Positions 18,917 through 28,996 of a stretch of DNA of 64,000 bases are shown piece after piece. The position numbers and the translations under genes are program-made. The first letter of the stretch is position 1, and each line of letters opens with the position of its first letter. The notes below the pieces were generated by a model. It was given only the letters and a program-made list of their open reading frames with translations, was not told the origin of the DNA and ran no database searches. This DNA is from Stappia sp. BW2 (GTDB lineage Bacteria > Pseudomonadota > Alphaproteobacteria > Rhizobiales > Stappiaceae): assembly GCF_008107695.1 (NCBI RefSeq), contig NZ_VIRG01000070.1:1736001-1800000 (forward strand). Reading direction: 5' to 3'.

Positions 18917-18940
18917 AAAAGACGCATTCGGTCTTTTTCA
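18917..18940 (+). terminator. Terminator of the AGE-family gene
   Basis: AAAAGAC at 18917-18923 pairs with GTCTTTT at 18931-18937 around a seven-base loop, running into T and CATTT. The stem is short and AT-rich, so efficiency is uncertain. Confidence 0.55.
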
Positions 18941-19006
18941 TTTCGAGACAGACCTCTATAGCTTGTCGCCGGTTTTAGTTATGCGCGCGACCAATGAGGA
19001 GGCCGA

Positions 19007-19918
19007 ATGCCCAAGGCTCAGATCATCGATGGCAAGGCTATCGCGGAAAGTGTCAGGCAAGAAATCACCAACCGGGCAGCCAGGCTGCTGGAAACCAGCG
19101 GCAAACGCCCCGGTTTGGCGGTTGTCCTCGTGGGGGAAGACCCTGCGAGCCAGGTCTATGTCCGAAACAAGGACAGGGCGGCGGAGGCCTGCGGCTTTCA
19201 CTCGGTCAAACACACCCTGGCGGCCGATACCAGCGAAGCCGATGTGCTGGCGCTTGTCGACCAGTTGAACAACGATGCCGACATTCATGGCATTCTGGTG
19301 CAGCTGCCGCTGCCCAAGCATATCGATGAAAGCAAGGTGCTGCGACTGATCCGGCCGGAGAAGGATGTCGATGGCTTCCACCCGGTCAATGTCGGTTTGC
19401 TGACGGCTGGTGAACTGGAGAGCGCCTTGGTGCCCTGCACCCCTGCCGGCAGCCTCATCTTGCTGAAGCGCGCACTGGGCGACACGCTTTCGGGCCTCAA
19501 CGCAGTGGTGGTCGGTCGGTCCAACATCGTTGGAAAACCCATGGCCAGCCTTCTGCTTCAGAAAAGCTGCACAGTCACGATTGCCCATAGCCGTACGAAA
19601 GACCTGCCAAATGTCGTTCGCGCAGCGGACATCGTCGTTGCCGCGGTGGGCCGCCCGGAAATGATCAAGGGCGACTGGATCAAGCCAGGCGCGACCGTTA
19701 TCGATGTCGGCATCAACAGAATTCCAGCCCCGGAACGCGGGGAAGGCAAAACGCGGCTTGTTGGCGACGTTGCTTTTTCTGAAGCTGTCGACGTTGCCGG
19801 AGCAATTACACCGGTTCCTGGTGGCGTCGGCCCCATGACGATCGCCATGCTGATGGTCAACACCTTGACGGCTGCCCGCCGTCTACTTGGCCTTCCAGAG
19901 GAAGAAGCGCTTTTTTGA
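19007..19918 (+). CDS. folD: Bifunctional methylenetetrahydrofolate dehydrogenase/cyclohydrolase
   Basis: 303 residues. FolD oxidises 5,10-methylene-THF to methenyl-THF with NADP and hydrolyses it to 10-formyl-THF in the cytoplasm, feeding purine synthesis and formyl-Met. The catalytic YxxxK is Tyr51-Lys55; DVDGFHP and PCTPAG follow, then the GRSNIVGKP nucleotide-binding segment and the C-terminal PGGVGPMT. Length is near the usual 285-300. AGGAGG sits five bases before the ATG, a near-ideal ribosome site. It stands as its own unit between the AGE-family gene and tamA. Methylated-amine catabolism could feed one-carbon units to it, but no other one-carbon gene adjoins it. Confidence 0.96.
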   Translation: MPKAQIIDGKAIAESVRQEITNRAARLLETSGKRPGLAVVLVGEDPASQVYVRNKDRAAEACGFHSVKHTLAADTSEADVLALVDQLNNDADIHGILVQLPLPKHIDESKVLRLIRPEKDVDGFHPVNVGLLTAGELESALVPCTPAGSLILLKRALGDTLSGLNAVVVGRSNIVGKPMASLLLQKSCTVTIAHSRTKDLPNVVRAADIVVAAVGRPEMIKGDWIKPGATVIDVGINRIPAPERGEGKTRLVGDVAFSEAVDVAGAITPVPGGVGPMTIAMLMVNTLTAARRLLGLPEEEALF

Positions 19919-20157
19919 GTATTCACTCACTGACAAAAATACGCATACAAGAAATAGCTTCTCGACCTATGAGCTCATCCCCTAAAGTGTTGTGCCACCT
20001 TCTCTCTTGAACTCGATCCGGTGCCATGTTCTATCGTGTTTGTATTCGCTTAACCATGGCCCTTTAAGGTGTGTAACGTAGGGGCTGCAAAAGCAGATTG
20101 TTGAATTGCATAGGGACCAGATGCAATTCAACAGGCCAAATCAACAGGCGGCAGTGA

Positions 20158-22140
20158 GTGAAGGGTCTACCGTCTTGCAAGTCCGGCAAAGTCGCCGGCA
20201 CGCGTTTCAACGCATTGTCTTCATTGGCAGCCCGGTTGGCTGGCGGTGCTTCTTTTGCTGCCTTGCGGCCAGCTGGCGCCGGTTTAGCCTGCGCCCTGCT
20301 TATGGCCGGATTGGTGCCGGCACATTCGTTTGAGATTTTCGGCTGGAAATTCTTCGAATCGGCGGAAGACGAGGAGAACGCGGTTCCCGATCCCCTGCCC
20401 TATGAAGCTGACCTCACGATTTCCGACGGCGCTGAAGACCTCTCCAAGGAGCTGAAAGACGCCTCATTGCTGGTCCAGCAACAGGAAAAGCCGCCCTCCG
20501 GCGAAGCCGGTCTGCTTGCACGTTCTCTTTCAGATCGGGAACGGTTGGTCGCCCAACTCTACGCCGACGGCAGATACGGTGGCACAGTCGACATCACCCT
20601 TGCGGGCATTCCGTTGGAAACCGCCCTCGAGCAGAGCGACCTGCCGGATGCGCGCCCCGTAAAGGTTGACATTCTGGTCAATCCTGGCCCGGTGTTCCGC
20701 TTCGGCGACATTGATGTGTCTTCCCAGCACGGCGATCTCTCGACAGACCCGTCTTTCTGGGGGCTGACCAAGGGCGATGTCGCTGACTCCGGCAAGATCC
20801 TCACGGCGGAAAAGCGCATGATCGTGCTTCTGCGTGAGCGTGGATACCCGAAAGCGCGAATTGCCGAACGCAGGATTACCGCTGATCACAGCACCAAGAC
20901 ACTTGCCGTAACTCTCGTAGCCGACGCCGGCTATCAGGCACGTTTCGGCACCGTTTCCGTGAAGGGTACGGAAGTTACCGACCCTGATTTCGTGGTCCAG
21001 CAAGCGATGCTGCCCGTTGGGAAAGTCTACTCTCCGGAAGATCTTGCACGGGCACGCAAGCGCCTGAACGAACTCGGTATCTTCTCGTCCATCCGTCTGG
21101 TGGAAGGAGAAATCGAAGGCCCTGACGGCACCATGCCGGTCACAATCGAGGTGAGCGAACGCAAGCGCCACGTAATTGGTGCAGGTGCCTCCTGGTCCAG
21201 CACCGAAGGGTTCGGCGTCGAGTCCTATTGGCGCAGACGCAATCTTTTCGGAAAAGGCGAGCTGCTTTCTCTCGAAGGCTCTGTGGGCAGAATTGGCAAT
21301 GAGAGCTTGCTCGACATGGAGTACTCCGCCCGAATTGCCTTTGAAAAGCCTGGCGTTTTCGGACCACTTACGAGTTTTTCCACCAGCCTGCAGGCACGCC
21401 AGGAACATCCCGACGCCTATAAGAGCCGGTCGATCACCTATGACGCCTTCCTCAATCGGGAATTTTCCGAGCAGTTGAAAGGCCGTGCAGGCGCGGAAGT
21501 TTTCTTCGCCAACGAAGATGATGCCTTCGGCGATAATGACTATTTTCTGATCGGTCTGCCTGCCGAACTGACGTTCGACAATCGCGATGACAAGCTCAAT
21601 CCGTCCAAGGGCATCTTCGCAGCACTGTTTGCAGAGCCCGCCTACGATGCCCTGAACAGCAATCCGATGGGTTTCATCAAGGGCACCGTTTCAAGTTATT
21701 ATGCGCTTGATGAGGCCAAACGCTTCATTCTTGCGGGCCGTGTCTCCACCGGCACCATTCTGGCGCCATCCGTGGAATCGGTCCCCGCCAGCCGGCGCTT
21801 CATTGCAGGCGGTGGAGGCTCCATCAGGGGCTATGCCTATCGCAACGTCGGCCCTCGCAAGGACGGGCAGGTTATTGGCGGGCGCTCGATAATCGAGCTT
21901 TCCGGTGAAGTTCGGGTGATGGTAACTGAAACCATTGGAATTGTTGGATTTGTCGACGCAGGCAACGCCTATGAAGACAGTATTCCCGATTTTTCCGAGA
22001 GCCTGAAGGTGGGCGTCGGCGCTGGTGTGCGCTACTTTACTCCAATAGGCCCGCTTCGAGTCGATGCAGCGGTGCCTCTGGATCCGGGACAGGATGATCC
22101 GGATTTTGCCCTTTATGTCGGTTTGAGCCAGGCGTTCTAA
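20158..22140 (+). CDS. tamA: TamA, Omp85-family outer-membrane assembly protein
   Basis: 660 residues with GTG start. A signal peptide near residues 30-58 (LACALLMAGLVPAHS) comes after an unusually long basic N-region, so the true start may be further in. POTRA repeats occupy about 80-330 and the 16-strand barrel about 340-660; the last residue is Phe, typical of barrels folded by the Bam complex. TamA sits in the outer membrane and works with TamB, whose gene begins five bases after this stop, in moving lipids and some autotransporters across the envelope. Fusion of the two genes into one transcript is standard. The 239 bases upstream hold no gene. Confidence 0.93.
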   Translation: MKGLPSCKSGKVAGTRFNALSSLAARLAGGASFAALRPAGAGLACALLMAGLVPAHSFEIFGWKFFESAEDEENAVPDPLPYEADLTISDGAEDLSKELKDASLLVQQQEKPPSGEAGLLARSLSDRERLVAQLYADGRYGGTVDITLAGIPLETALEQSDLPDARPVKVDILVNPGPVFRFGDIDVSSQHGDLSTDPSFWGLTKGDVADSGKILTAEKRMIVLLRERGYPKARIAERRITADHSTKTLAVTLVADAGYQARFGTVSVKGTEVTDPDFVVQQAMLPVGKVYSPEDLARARKRLNELGIFSSIRLVEGEIEGPDGTMPVTIEVSERKRHVIGAGASWSSTEGFGVESYWRRRNLFGKGELLSLEGSVGRIGNESLLDMEYSARIAFEKPGVFGPLTSFSTSLQARQEHPDAYKSRSITYDAFLNREFSEQLKGRAGAEVFFANEDDAFGDNDYFLIGLPAELTFDNRDDKLNPSKGIFAALFAEPAYDALNSNPMGFIKGTVSSYYALDEAKRFILAGRVSTGTILAPSVESVPASRRFIAGGGGSIRGYAYRNVGPRKDGQVIGGRSIIELSGEVRVMVTETIGIVGFVDAGNAYEDSIPDFSESLKVGVGAGVRYFTPIGPLRVDAAVPLDPGQDDPDFALYVGLSQAF

Positions 22141-22145
22141 CGCAC

Positions 22146-25100
22146 ATGCGTTTTCTAAAACTTTCCTTACGGATCTTCGGATTCCTGATCGCGCTTGCGA
22201 TCGCTGTTCCCGTTCTTGCCCTCGGTGCCCTGCAGGTACCGGCGGGACGCACCTTCGTGTCGAATGTCGTCAGTTCGCTTGCATCTTCCGACAATCAGAC
22301 CATCACGATTGAAGGTCTCTACATCAGCTTCGGGTTGAATGCCGAAGTCGGCAAGGTCACGCTGGCGGACCAGGAAGGAACCTGGCTGAATGTGGAGGAT
22401 ATCGCAGCCGACTGGCATCCTATTCGGCTGCTTTCCGGCGACCTTGACATCTCTTCTTTGACGGCACACCGGATTGACCTGGAGAGAACACCTGTCTCGC
22501 CGCCGGCAGAAGAAACCGGTGCGGTGGAGGAAAGCAGCGCTTCTGGTGGTTTCTCACTGCCCTTCAATGTCACTCTCGACCGCCTGAGCCTTGACGAAAT
22601 CAATCTTGGCGCACCGCTTCTCGGTGCGCCGATTTCCCTGACGGCTGCCGGGTCTGGCTCGTTCGCACTCGATCCGGCTCTTGTGACGGCCGATCTTGAC
22701 GTGCACCGGATTGACGGCATCGAAGCCGGCCTCATGGCCAAGGCGCAGTTTGAACCTGCGGCCGAAACGCTGGCCTTCGATATTGAAGCCTCAGAGCCGC
22801 GCGGTGGCCTGGCGGCACGTCTGCTTGAAGTGCCCGACCTGCCTGCGCTGGATCTATCCCTCAAGGGCGATGGACCACTGACCGACTGGGCGGCAAAACT
22901 GAGTCTGGCCCTGGACGGCAGAACCACCGTCACCGGGTCTGCCCGCATCGAGGAAAAAGCGTCCGAACGGCATCTGGCTTTCGACCTGGACGGCGACCTG
23001 GCCCCCCTTGCGCCTCCTGCAGCGCAAGCCTTTCTGCTCGGTACGACGAATGCAAAAGGGTCTGCCAAGTTCTCAACGGAGTTTGCACCTCTGGCAGCAA
23101 ACCTGACATTGAAAACGCAGACGGTTTCCCTTGACGCCAAAGCGGATCTGGAAAACGACGCGGTGAATGCAACCGCAGATCTTTCTGTTGGTGCCGGAAA
23201 CGGAGCACTGATCGCGGTCGATCTGGGCGAACGGCGCATTGCGTTTGGCCCATTGAACGGATCGGTCCGTGTTTCGGGGCAACGGTCCGCAGTCGACTGG
23301 AAAACCGACATCGATCTGAAGTCCCTCCAGACCACGGAAGCAAGGACCGGGGCCCTCACGCTGACAGCTTTCGGAAACGGTGCAGACCTTTCCGAGGGCG
23401 TGATGACCTCTCCCTTTTCGCTGACGCTCGTCATTGACCAACTGGAAGGCATTACGCCACAGACAGAGCCCCTGACGGGCGCCCTTGAATTGAAATCCAA
23501 GGGAACCTTGAATGGCGCCGATCAGTCGGCGGACATCAAGGACCTGACCCTGTCGACCGCAGTCGGCAGGCTTGCCCTGTCGGATACAAGTCTTTCGGCT
23601 GACAATATTGACGGATCCGGCAGGCTTTCCCTTGCCGACCTTTCCGCTCTTTCCGGTCTGGCAGGCCGCGACCTCACGGGCTCATTGGACGGTACATTCT
23701 CGCTGGACCTCGATCCCTCTCAATTGTCGGGCACGATCACCAGCGCCCTTGTCGCCAAGGACATCACCACGGCAATGCCACAGGCTGACGCCCTTCTGGA
23801 AGGCGAGACACGCATTGACGTTTCCGTCGATCTTGAGGGATCGGACGATATTGCTGTCACCAGCCTCGCCGTTTCGAACAAGGCGCTGGAAGCCAAAGGG
23901 GACGCTCGCTACCAGCAGAACGAACTCAGCTCCAGCCTGACTGCCAGCCTTGCCGATCTTTCAAAGGTCGATCCGCAACTTGCCGGTTCTCTGGATCTTG
24001 AAGCCAGCACGAAGGGGCCACTCAATGCACTCGAAGTGCAGGCCCTTGCCTCTTCGAAACAGATCATGCTCGCCGGAACGCCTCTGGACGACCTAGACCT
24101 TTCTGCCGAGGCGACTGCCAACCCTGCCGCCCCAACGGCCAAGATTACCAGCAGCGCCAGCCTGAACGGTCAGCCCATTGCAGTCGATGTCGAACTAACC
24201 AGCAAGGATGGCGGCGCAAGTGTCAGCCCCCTTTCCGTGAAGCTGGCTGGCAATTCCGTAACCGGCTCACTTTCCCTCGCGGACCTCGACAAACCGGTCG
24301 AAACGCTTAAAGGCACCTTGAACATAGATGCCCCGGATCTTGCCTCGCTTTCCCCGCTGCTCCTGACGGAAATAGCCGGACAAGTTCAGGGAACCGTGAC
24401 TGCAACCCCGGAAACGCAGCAACTTGCTTTCGATGTGTCCGGCAAAGATATCAGTGTTCCGTCGGTCAGCATTGGCAGCGTAAAGCTGAAAGCCAATCTG
24501 AAGGCCCCCTATGCACCACAAACCGTTACAGCGGATATCGAACTTTCCGACATCCTGACGGATGCCACCCCGGTCCATGCCGTGAAGCTTCAAGCTCAGC
24601 CGCAAGGTGGGGGAACCTCGATCACGGCGGATGTCAAGCTGGACAAGAACGGCAAGGACGGTGTGACGTTGGCCGCGCAGGTAAACGAACCGGAAGCCGG
24701 GTCTTACGTCGTCGCCCTATCGGACCTTGCCATGCGCTATCAGGGCATTGCCAGCCAGTTGAAAAACCCGACGACGATATCCTACGCTGGCGGCGAAGCG
24801 ACGATCGAACCTCTGGAGCTTCAGCTTGGCAACGGGTCGCTTGCGGTTTCCGGAAAGGCGGGTCAAACGCTTGACCTGAATGCGGACCTGAAATCCATCC
24901 CGCTCAACCTGGCCAACGCCTTTGTGCCATCGCTGGGTCTTGGCGGCTCGCTTTCAGGTAACGTGTCCGCGACCGGCAGTTCGTCTGCTCCCGAAGCGAA
25001 TTGGTCGATTTCCGGTTCAGGTTTGACAGCAAGCGAGCTGCGCAAAAACGGTCTTGCGGCGCTCAACCTGACAACCTCAGGCACCTTGAAGGACAACAGG

Positions 25101-26492
25101 ATCAAACAGACGACCAAGGTTACGGATCCAAATGGCCTGAACCTGACCGCAGCCGGAACCGTCGGCTTGCAAAAACCAAATCCGATCTCGCTCACCCTGA
25201 ACGGGACCGTTCCGACAGCAGCCCTCAGGCGTCCGATGCTCAATTCCGGTCTGCGCGGCGAAGGCACAATTGCGTTGAGCGGAAATGTCGGTGGCACCGC
25301 GGCAGCGCCCACATATCAGATCACAGCAACACCAAACAGTTTGAAGATCACCAGCCTGTCGACCGGTATTACCGTACAGAACATCCGCGGCACGGCATCT
25401 GTCAGCCAGAACCAGGCCTCGCTCAATGGCATTGCAGGCGATCTGGCGACTGGCGGTTCGATGTCGGCTTCCGGAACCGTGGGCATGAAGGATGGTTTCC
25501 CGGCAGACCTCAGCCTCAAACTGGCAAATGGGCGCTATGTGGATCCTGGCCTGGTAACGGCGGAAGTCGATGCGGATCTCAAGGTTTCAGGGCCGCTTGC
25601 CTCCACAAGCTCCTCGGCCCTGATCAGCGGAAAGGTAGCGATCAAAAAAGCGGACGTCTCCATTCCCGAATATCTTCCTGGTGCCATTCCCCCAGTCGAT
25701 GTCCGGCACATCAATGCCCCTAAGGCCGTCCAGCAGCAGGTTGCCGATCTGGGCGGAGAGGCTCCGCAAACGCAGACACAGCAAAAGACTTTCCCCCCGC
25801 GCCTGGACATTGTCCTGTCCGCGCCCGGACGGATTTTCATTCGCGGCCGAGGCCTCGATGCGGAACTTCAGGGCGATTTGAAGATCGTCGGCACGACCGC
25901 GTCTCCGCAGGCCATTGGTGGTTTCGGGTTGAAACGCGGCCAACTCGATATTCTCACGCGCCGCCTGATCTTCTCACGCGGCAACGCCACGTTCGAGGGC
26001 TCGTTGACCCCCGTCCTTGATTTCGCGGCGGCGACCGTGGTGAGCGATACAACCATCACCGTCACCGTAAGCGGTCAGGCAGATGATCCTCAGATCGCAT
26101 TCTCCTCGTCCCCCGAACTGCCCCAGGACGAGGTGCTTGCCCTGCTTCTGTTTGGCAAAAGCGTCGGCAATCTGTCGCCCACACAGGTGGCACGCCTTGC
26201 GGCAGCCATCGCCACACTCACAGGTGGCAGCGATAACGGACCGCTTGCAACGATCCGGAAATCTCTCGGTCTGGATGCCATCGACATCAACACGGACGGA
26301 GAAAACGGCCCCTCGGTCGCCGTCGGAAAATACATAAATGACAATATTTATGTTGGCGTCGAACAGGGAACGGGAACCGGCTCCAGCCGTGTGAAGGTCG
26401 ATATTGATCTGGATCGCGGATTGAAGGTGCGCGGCGAAGTTGGTGCGGACGGTTCTTCAAAGGCCGGCATCTTTTTTGAACGGGAATACTAA
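22146..26492 (+). CDS. tamB: TamB, AsmA/DUF490-like envelope bridge protein
   Basis: 1448 residues. One N-terminal membrane anchor (about 5-26) is followed by a very long beta-rich region with repeated motifs of hydrophobic residues and GxL turns, and a conserved C-terminal TamB domain (about 1120-1448) ending GIFFEREY. TamB spans the periplasm as a hydrophobic groove and is now thought to carry phospholipids towards the outer membrane, with TamA as partner. E. coli TamB is 1259 residues, so this is somewhat longer. No clear ribosome site precedes the ATG, which fits translational coupling to tamA. The repeated beta structure is seen; lipid transfer is family knowledge. Confidence 0.92.
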   Translation: MRFLKLSLRIFGFLIALAIAVPVLALGALQVPAGRTFVSNVVSSLASSDNQTITIEGLYISFGLNAEVGKVTLADQEGTWLNVEDIAADWHPIRLLSGDLDISSLTAHRIDLERTPVSPPAEETGAVEESSASGGFSLPFNVTLDRLSLDEINLGAPLLGAPISLTAAGSGSFALDPALVTADLDVHRIDGIEAGLMAKAQFEPAAETLAFDIEASEPRGGLAARLLEVPDLPALDLSLKGDGPLTDWAAKLSLALDGRTTVTGSARIEEKASERHLAFDLDGDLAPLAPPAAQAFLLGTTNAKGSAKFSTEFAPLAANLTLKTQTVSLDAKADLENDAVNATADLSVGAGNGALIAVDLGERRIAFGPLNGSVRVSGQRSAVDWKTDIDLKSLQTTEARTGALTLTAFGNGADLSEGVMTSPFSLTLVIDQLEGITPQTEPLTGALELKSKGTLNGADQSADIKDLTLSTAVGRLALSDTSLSADNIDGSGRLSLADLSALSGLAGRDLTGSLDGTFSLDLDPSQLSGTITSALVAKDITTAMPQADALLEGETRIDVSVDLEGSDDIAVTSLAVSNKALEAKGDARYQQNELSSSLTASLADLSKVDPQLAGSLDLEASTKGPLNALEVQALASSKQIMLAGTPLDDLDLSAEATANPAAPTAKITSSASLNGQPIAVDVELTSKDGGASVSPLSVKLAGNSVTGSLSLADLDKPVETLKGTLNIDAPDLASLSPLLLTEIAGQVQGTVTATPETQQLAFDVSGKDISVPSVSIGSVKLKANLKAPYAPQTVTADIELSDILTDATPVHAVKLQAQPQGGGTSITADVKLDKNGKDGVTLAAQVNEPEAGSYVVALSDLAMRYQGIASQLKNPTTISYAGGEATIEPLELQLGNGSLAVSGKAGQTLDLNADLKSIPLNLANAFVPSLGLGGSLSGNVSATGSSSAPEANWSISGSGLTASELRKNGLAALNLTTSGTLKDNRIKQTTKVTDPNGLNLTAAGTVGLQKPNPISLTLNGTVPTAALRRPMLNSGLRGEGTIALSGNVGGTAAAPTYQITATPNSLKITSLSTGITVQNIRGTASVSQNQASLNGIAGDLATGGSMSASGTVGMKDGFPADLSLKLANGRYVDPGLVTAEVDADLKVSGPLASTSSSALISGKVAIKKADVSIPEYLPGAIPPVDVRHINAPKAVQQQVADLGGEAPQTQTQQKTFPPRLDIVLSAPGRIFIRGRGLDAELQGDLKIVGTTASPQAIGGFGLKRGQLDILTRRLIFSRGNATFEGSLTPVLDFAAATVVSDTTITVTVSGQADDPQIAFSSSPELPQDEVLALLLFGKSVGNLSPTQVARLAAAIATLTGGSDNGPLATIRKSLGLDAIDINTDGENGPSVAVGKYINDNIYVGVEQGTGTGSSRVKVDIDLDRGLKVRGEVGADGSSKAGIFFEREY

Positions 26493-26710
26493 AGCGGCCC
26501 CCTTGTCCTCGCAAATCTTACAGGGTCAGAGCGTGTAGCCGCCGCGGGAAACCGCTATTGCGACAAATTTCCCGGCAGCTGTTGCGGTGGCCTCATGTCT
26601 CGTGCGAGTGTGCCCGCATGATCAAACAAAATGGAAGTAACGCTCCGTCCTATCCGGAGGAAACCGTTTTTTCGGTGAGGGAGTCAGCTGGGAATGACGG
26701 GAGTGACATC

Positions 26711-27061
26711 ATGTCGGTGAACAGCAGTGACTACACTCTGGGAGAGCGAATCTGCAAGGCAAGAGATGCCTCCAGTCTTTCGACCGCCCAGCTTGCGCGT
26801 CGCCTGGGCATCAAGACCTCCACTCTGCAAAGCTGGGAAAGCGACCGCTCTGAGCCGCGCTCCAACAAGCTTGTATTGCTTGCCGGCATCCTGAATGTCA
26901 GCCCGACCTGGCTGCTCGTTGGCCGGGGTACACCTCCGTTCTCGGAAAACACCCCAACATCCGATCTCGACAGCATGCGCGTCGCCCTCGACCGGGTGCA
27001 ACGCCAGGCTCAGACGCTTGCCGATGAGATTGCAGCACTTCAGGACCGGCTCGACGCCTGA
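26711..27061 (+). CDS. Small XRE-family helix-turn-helix regulator
   Basis: 116 residues from the ATG at 26711, chosen for GGGAG seven bases upstream; longer frames back to 26558 lack a ribosome site. A Cro/CI-type HTH covers about residues 10-65 (LGERICKARDASSLSTAQLA, then the recognition helix in KTSTLQSWESDRSEP). The C-terminus (about 85-116) has heptad-like hydrophobic spacing and may be a short coiled coil for dimerisation. No signal domain is present. It is not paired with a toxin-like gene and no phage genes are nearby. Targets are unknown; the spacing to gabD (436 bases) argues against an operon. Confidence 0.78.
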   Translation: MSVNSSDYTLGERICKARDASSLSTAQLARRLGIKTSTLQSWESDRSEPRSNKLVLLAGILNVSPTWLLVGRGTPPFSENTPTSDLDSMRVALDRVQRQAQTLADEIAALQDRLDA

Positions 27062-27497
27062 TCCTTCTTTCTTGTCGCCAGTTCATTGGACTTCCGCTCG
27101 CCACCTCTGAAGAGAGCGGGTGACGTATGCCGTTTGCGAGAACGGCAGGTCTGGAAGGTCAAGGTCATTGAGACCAAGGTCTTTGCTGCATCCGTCAGCG
27201 CGAAGACCTCGAGCGGTGCGTGATGGGAGAACTGCTGCCAAGTCGGATGTCAGTCACTTGTCTCGTGTCTCATTTTGCGTGGCCCCATACGCCTAGCCGG
27301 GGAAATCCCTTGCCAGACCTCGCGCCTCCCCCCTATCTCTATGGACAACGCTCTCACGATCGGGCTCGAGTGACTGTCTGAAAGCTGGCCCCACCAGACT
27401 TTCTGGCTTCGCTTTCTGTGTTCAACCGGACACAGTCCTTGCCGTGAGATCTTCAGACCGAAAGCGTCTGCCCCTATCACGGTTCAGGAAACGTCCC
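27062..27497. other. Intergenic stretch between XRE regulator and gabD
   Basis: No gene, RNA or mobile-element trace is convincing here. A short hairpin TGCCGTT 27128-27134 / AACGGCA 27141-27147 lies 67 bases after the XRE stop but lacks a T-run. The promoter of gabD must lie in the right half; no clear -35/-10 pair was found. Confidence 0.4.
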
Positions 27498-28955
27498 ATG
27501 TCATTGAATGCTGCACTCTTGAAGGAAAAGGTGTTTATCGACGGCGCATGGAGCGACGCGGACAGCGGCCAGACCGTTGCCGTTACCAATCCGGCGACCG
27601 AAGAGACAATCGGTACCGTGCCCTTCTGCGGCCGGCCTGAAACCGCCAGAGCGATTGCAGCGGCCGAAGCTGCCCTCCCCGGCTGGAAGGCGCTTACCGC
27701 AGAAGCACGCGCCACACACATGCACGCGCTGTGCGATGCCATCATGGCCGACCTTGATGATCTTGCCGTCCTTCTGACCACGGAAATGGGCAAGCCGCTG
27801 GCCGAGGCCAAGGGCGAAATCTCGCTTGGTGTGAAATACATCCGTTTCTTTGCCGAGGAAGGCAAACGGATCTACGGCGATACCATTCCCTCGCCCTGGG
27901 CAGACCGGCGTATTCTGGTCACCAAGGAACCGGTTGGTGTTGTCGGCTCGATCACACCCTGGAATTTTCCGAATTCGATGATCGCTCGCAAGCTCGGGGC
28001 AGCTCTTGCGGCAGGCTGCACCATGGTGATGAAGCCTGCCGAATTTACGCCGTTCTCCGCACTGGTCTACGGCGTGATGGCGGAAAAAGTCGGCCTTCCA
28101 AAAGGAGTGATCAACATCGTCACCGGCGATGCGCCGGCAATTGGCGAAGAGATGTGCGAGAACCCGGCGCTGCGCAAGCTGACCTTCACCGGCTCGACCC
28201 GTGTCGGCAAGTTGCTGGCAGGCAATGCCGGCCGGAACATGAAGAAGATCTCGATGGAACTGGGCGGCAACGCGCCCTTTATCGTTTTCGATGACGCAGA
28301 TCTCGACCGGGCTGTAGACGGAGCCATTGCCAGCAAGTTTCGCAACTCCGGACAGACCTGTGTCTGTGCCAACAGGCTGTATGTGCAGGCAGGTGTCTAT
28401 GATGCTTTTGCGCAAAAGCTCAAGGCAGCGATGGATGCGCAACTGAAGGTGGGCAATGGTCTCGATGCAGGGGTCACACAGGGGCCCTTGATCAACGAAG
28501 CCGCAGTCGACAAGGTTTCCAGCCACGTAGAGGATGCCCTGTCCAAGGGCGGTGAGCTGGTAACGGGCGGGCGTCGCCCCAATGGTCCGGGAACATTCTT
28601 CGAGCCGACACTGATCACCAACGCAAGCTCCGAGATGAAAGTGGCCCGAGAAGAAACCTTCGGCCCGCTTGCCGTCCTCTTCAAGTTCGACACTGAAGAA
28701 GAAGCCATCCGTCTTGCCAACGACACCGAATTTGGCCTCGCCTGCTACTTCTATTCCAAGGACCTTGGCCGCACCTTCCGTGTCATGGAGCAGCTTCAGT
28801 ATGGTCTCGTCGGCGTCAACGAAGGTGTCATCACTACAGAAGTCGCACCGTTCGGCGGCGTCAAGGACAGCGGCATGGGCAACGAAGGCTCAAAGTACGG
28901 TCTGGATGACTATCTGAACGTTAAATACAGCTGTATCGGCGGCCTCGGCATGTAG
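27498..28955 (+). CDS. gabD: NAD(P)-dependent succinate-semialdehyde dehydrogenase
   Basis: 485 residues from the ATG at 27498, with AGGAAA upstream; an in-frame ATG 18 codons earlier gives an unlikely basic tail. The enzyme oxidises succinate semialdehyde to succinate, closing GABA and 4-hydroxybutyrate breakdown into the TCA cycle. Catalytic Glu254 lies in MELGGNAPF and Cys288 in GQTCVCANR; Cys290 follows two residues later, the pair that forms the redox switch in E. coli GabD. Length fits the family. No GABA transaminase gene is nearby, so a close relative such as glutarate-semialdehyde dehydrogenase is possible. It converges on the EAL-domain gene. Confidence 0.9.
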   Translation: MSLNAALLKEKVFIDGAWSDADSGQTVAVTNPATEETIGTVPFCGRPETARAIAAAEAALPGWKALTAEARATHMHALCDAIMADLDDLAVLLTTEMGKPLAEAKGEISLGVKYIRFFAEEGKRIYGDTIPSPWADRRILVTKEPVGVVGSITPWNFPNSMIARKLGAALAAGCTMVMKPAEFTPFSALVYGVMAEKVGLPKGVINIVTGDAPAIGEEMCENPALRKLTFTGSTRVGKLLAGNAGRNMKKISMELGGNAPFIVFDDADLDRAVDGAIASKFRNSGQTCVCANRLYVQAGVYDAFAQKLKAAMDAQLKVGNGLDAGVTQGPLINEAAVDKVSSHVEDALSKGGELVTGGRRPNGPGTFFEPTLITNASSEMKVAREETFGPLAVLFKFDTEEEAIRLANDTEFGLACYFYSKDLGRTFRVMEQLQYGLVGVNEGVITTEVAPFGGVKDSGMGNEGSKYGLDDYLNVKYSCIGGLGM

Positions 28956-28971
28956 GCCTTTAACGTCTGGC

Positions 28972-28992
28972 GTCCCGGCCTCGTGCCGGGAC
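28972..28992. terminator. Hairpin between convergent gabD and EAL gene
   Basis: GTCCCGGC 28972-28979 pairs with GCCGGGAC 28985-28992 around a five-base loop. No T-run follows on either strand; a shared bidirectional terminator is plausible. Confidence 0.6.
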
Positions 28993-28996
28993 ATCC

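Noticed and set aside
26711..27061. XRE regulator as an antitoxin of a toxin-antitoxin pair
   Set aside because: No small toxin-like gene lies on either side.
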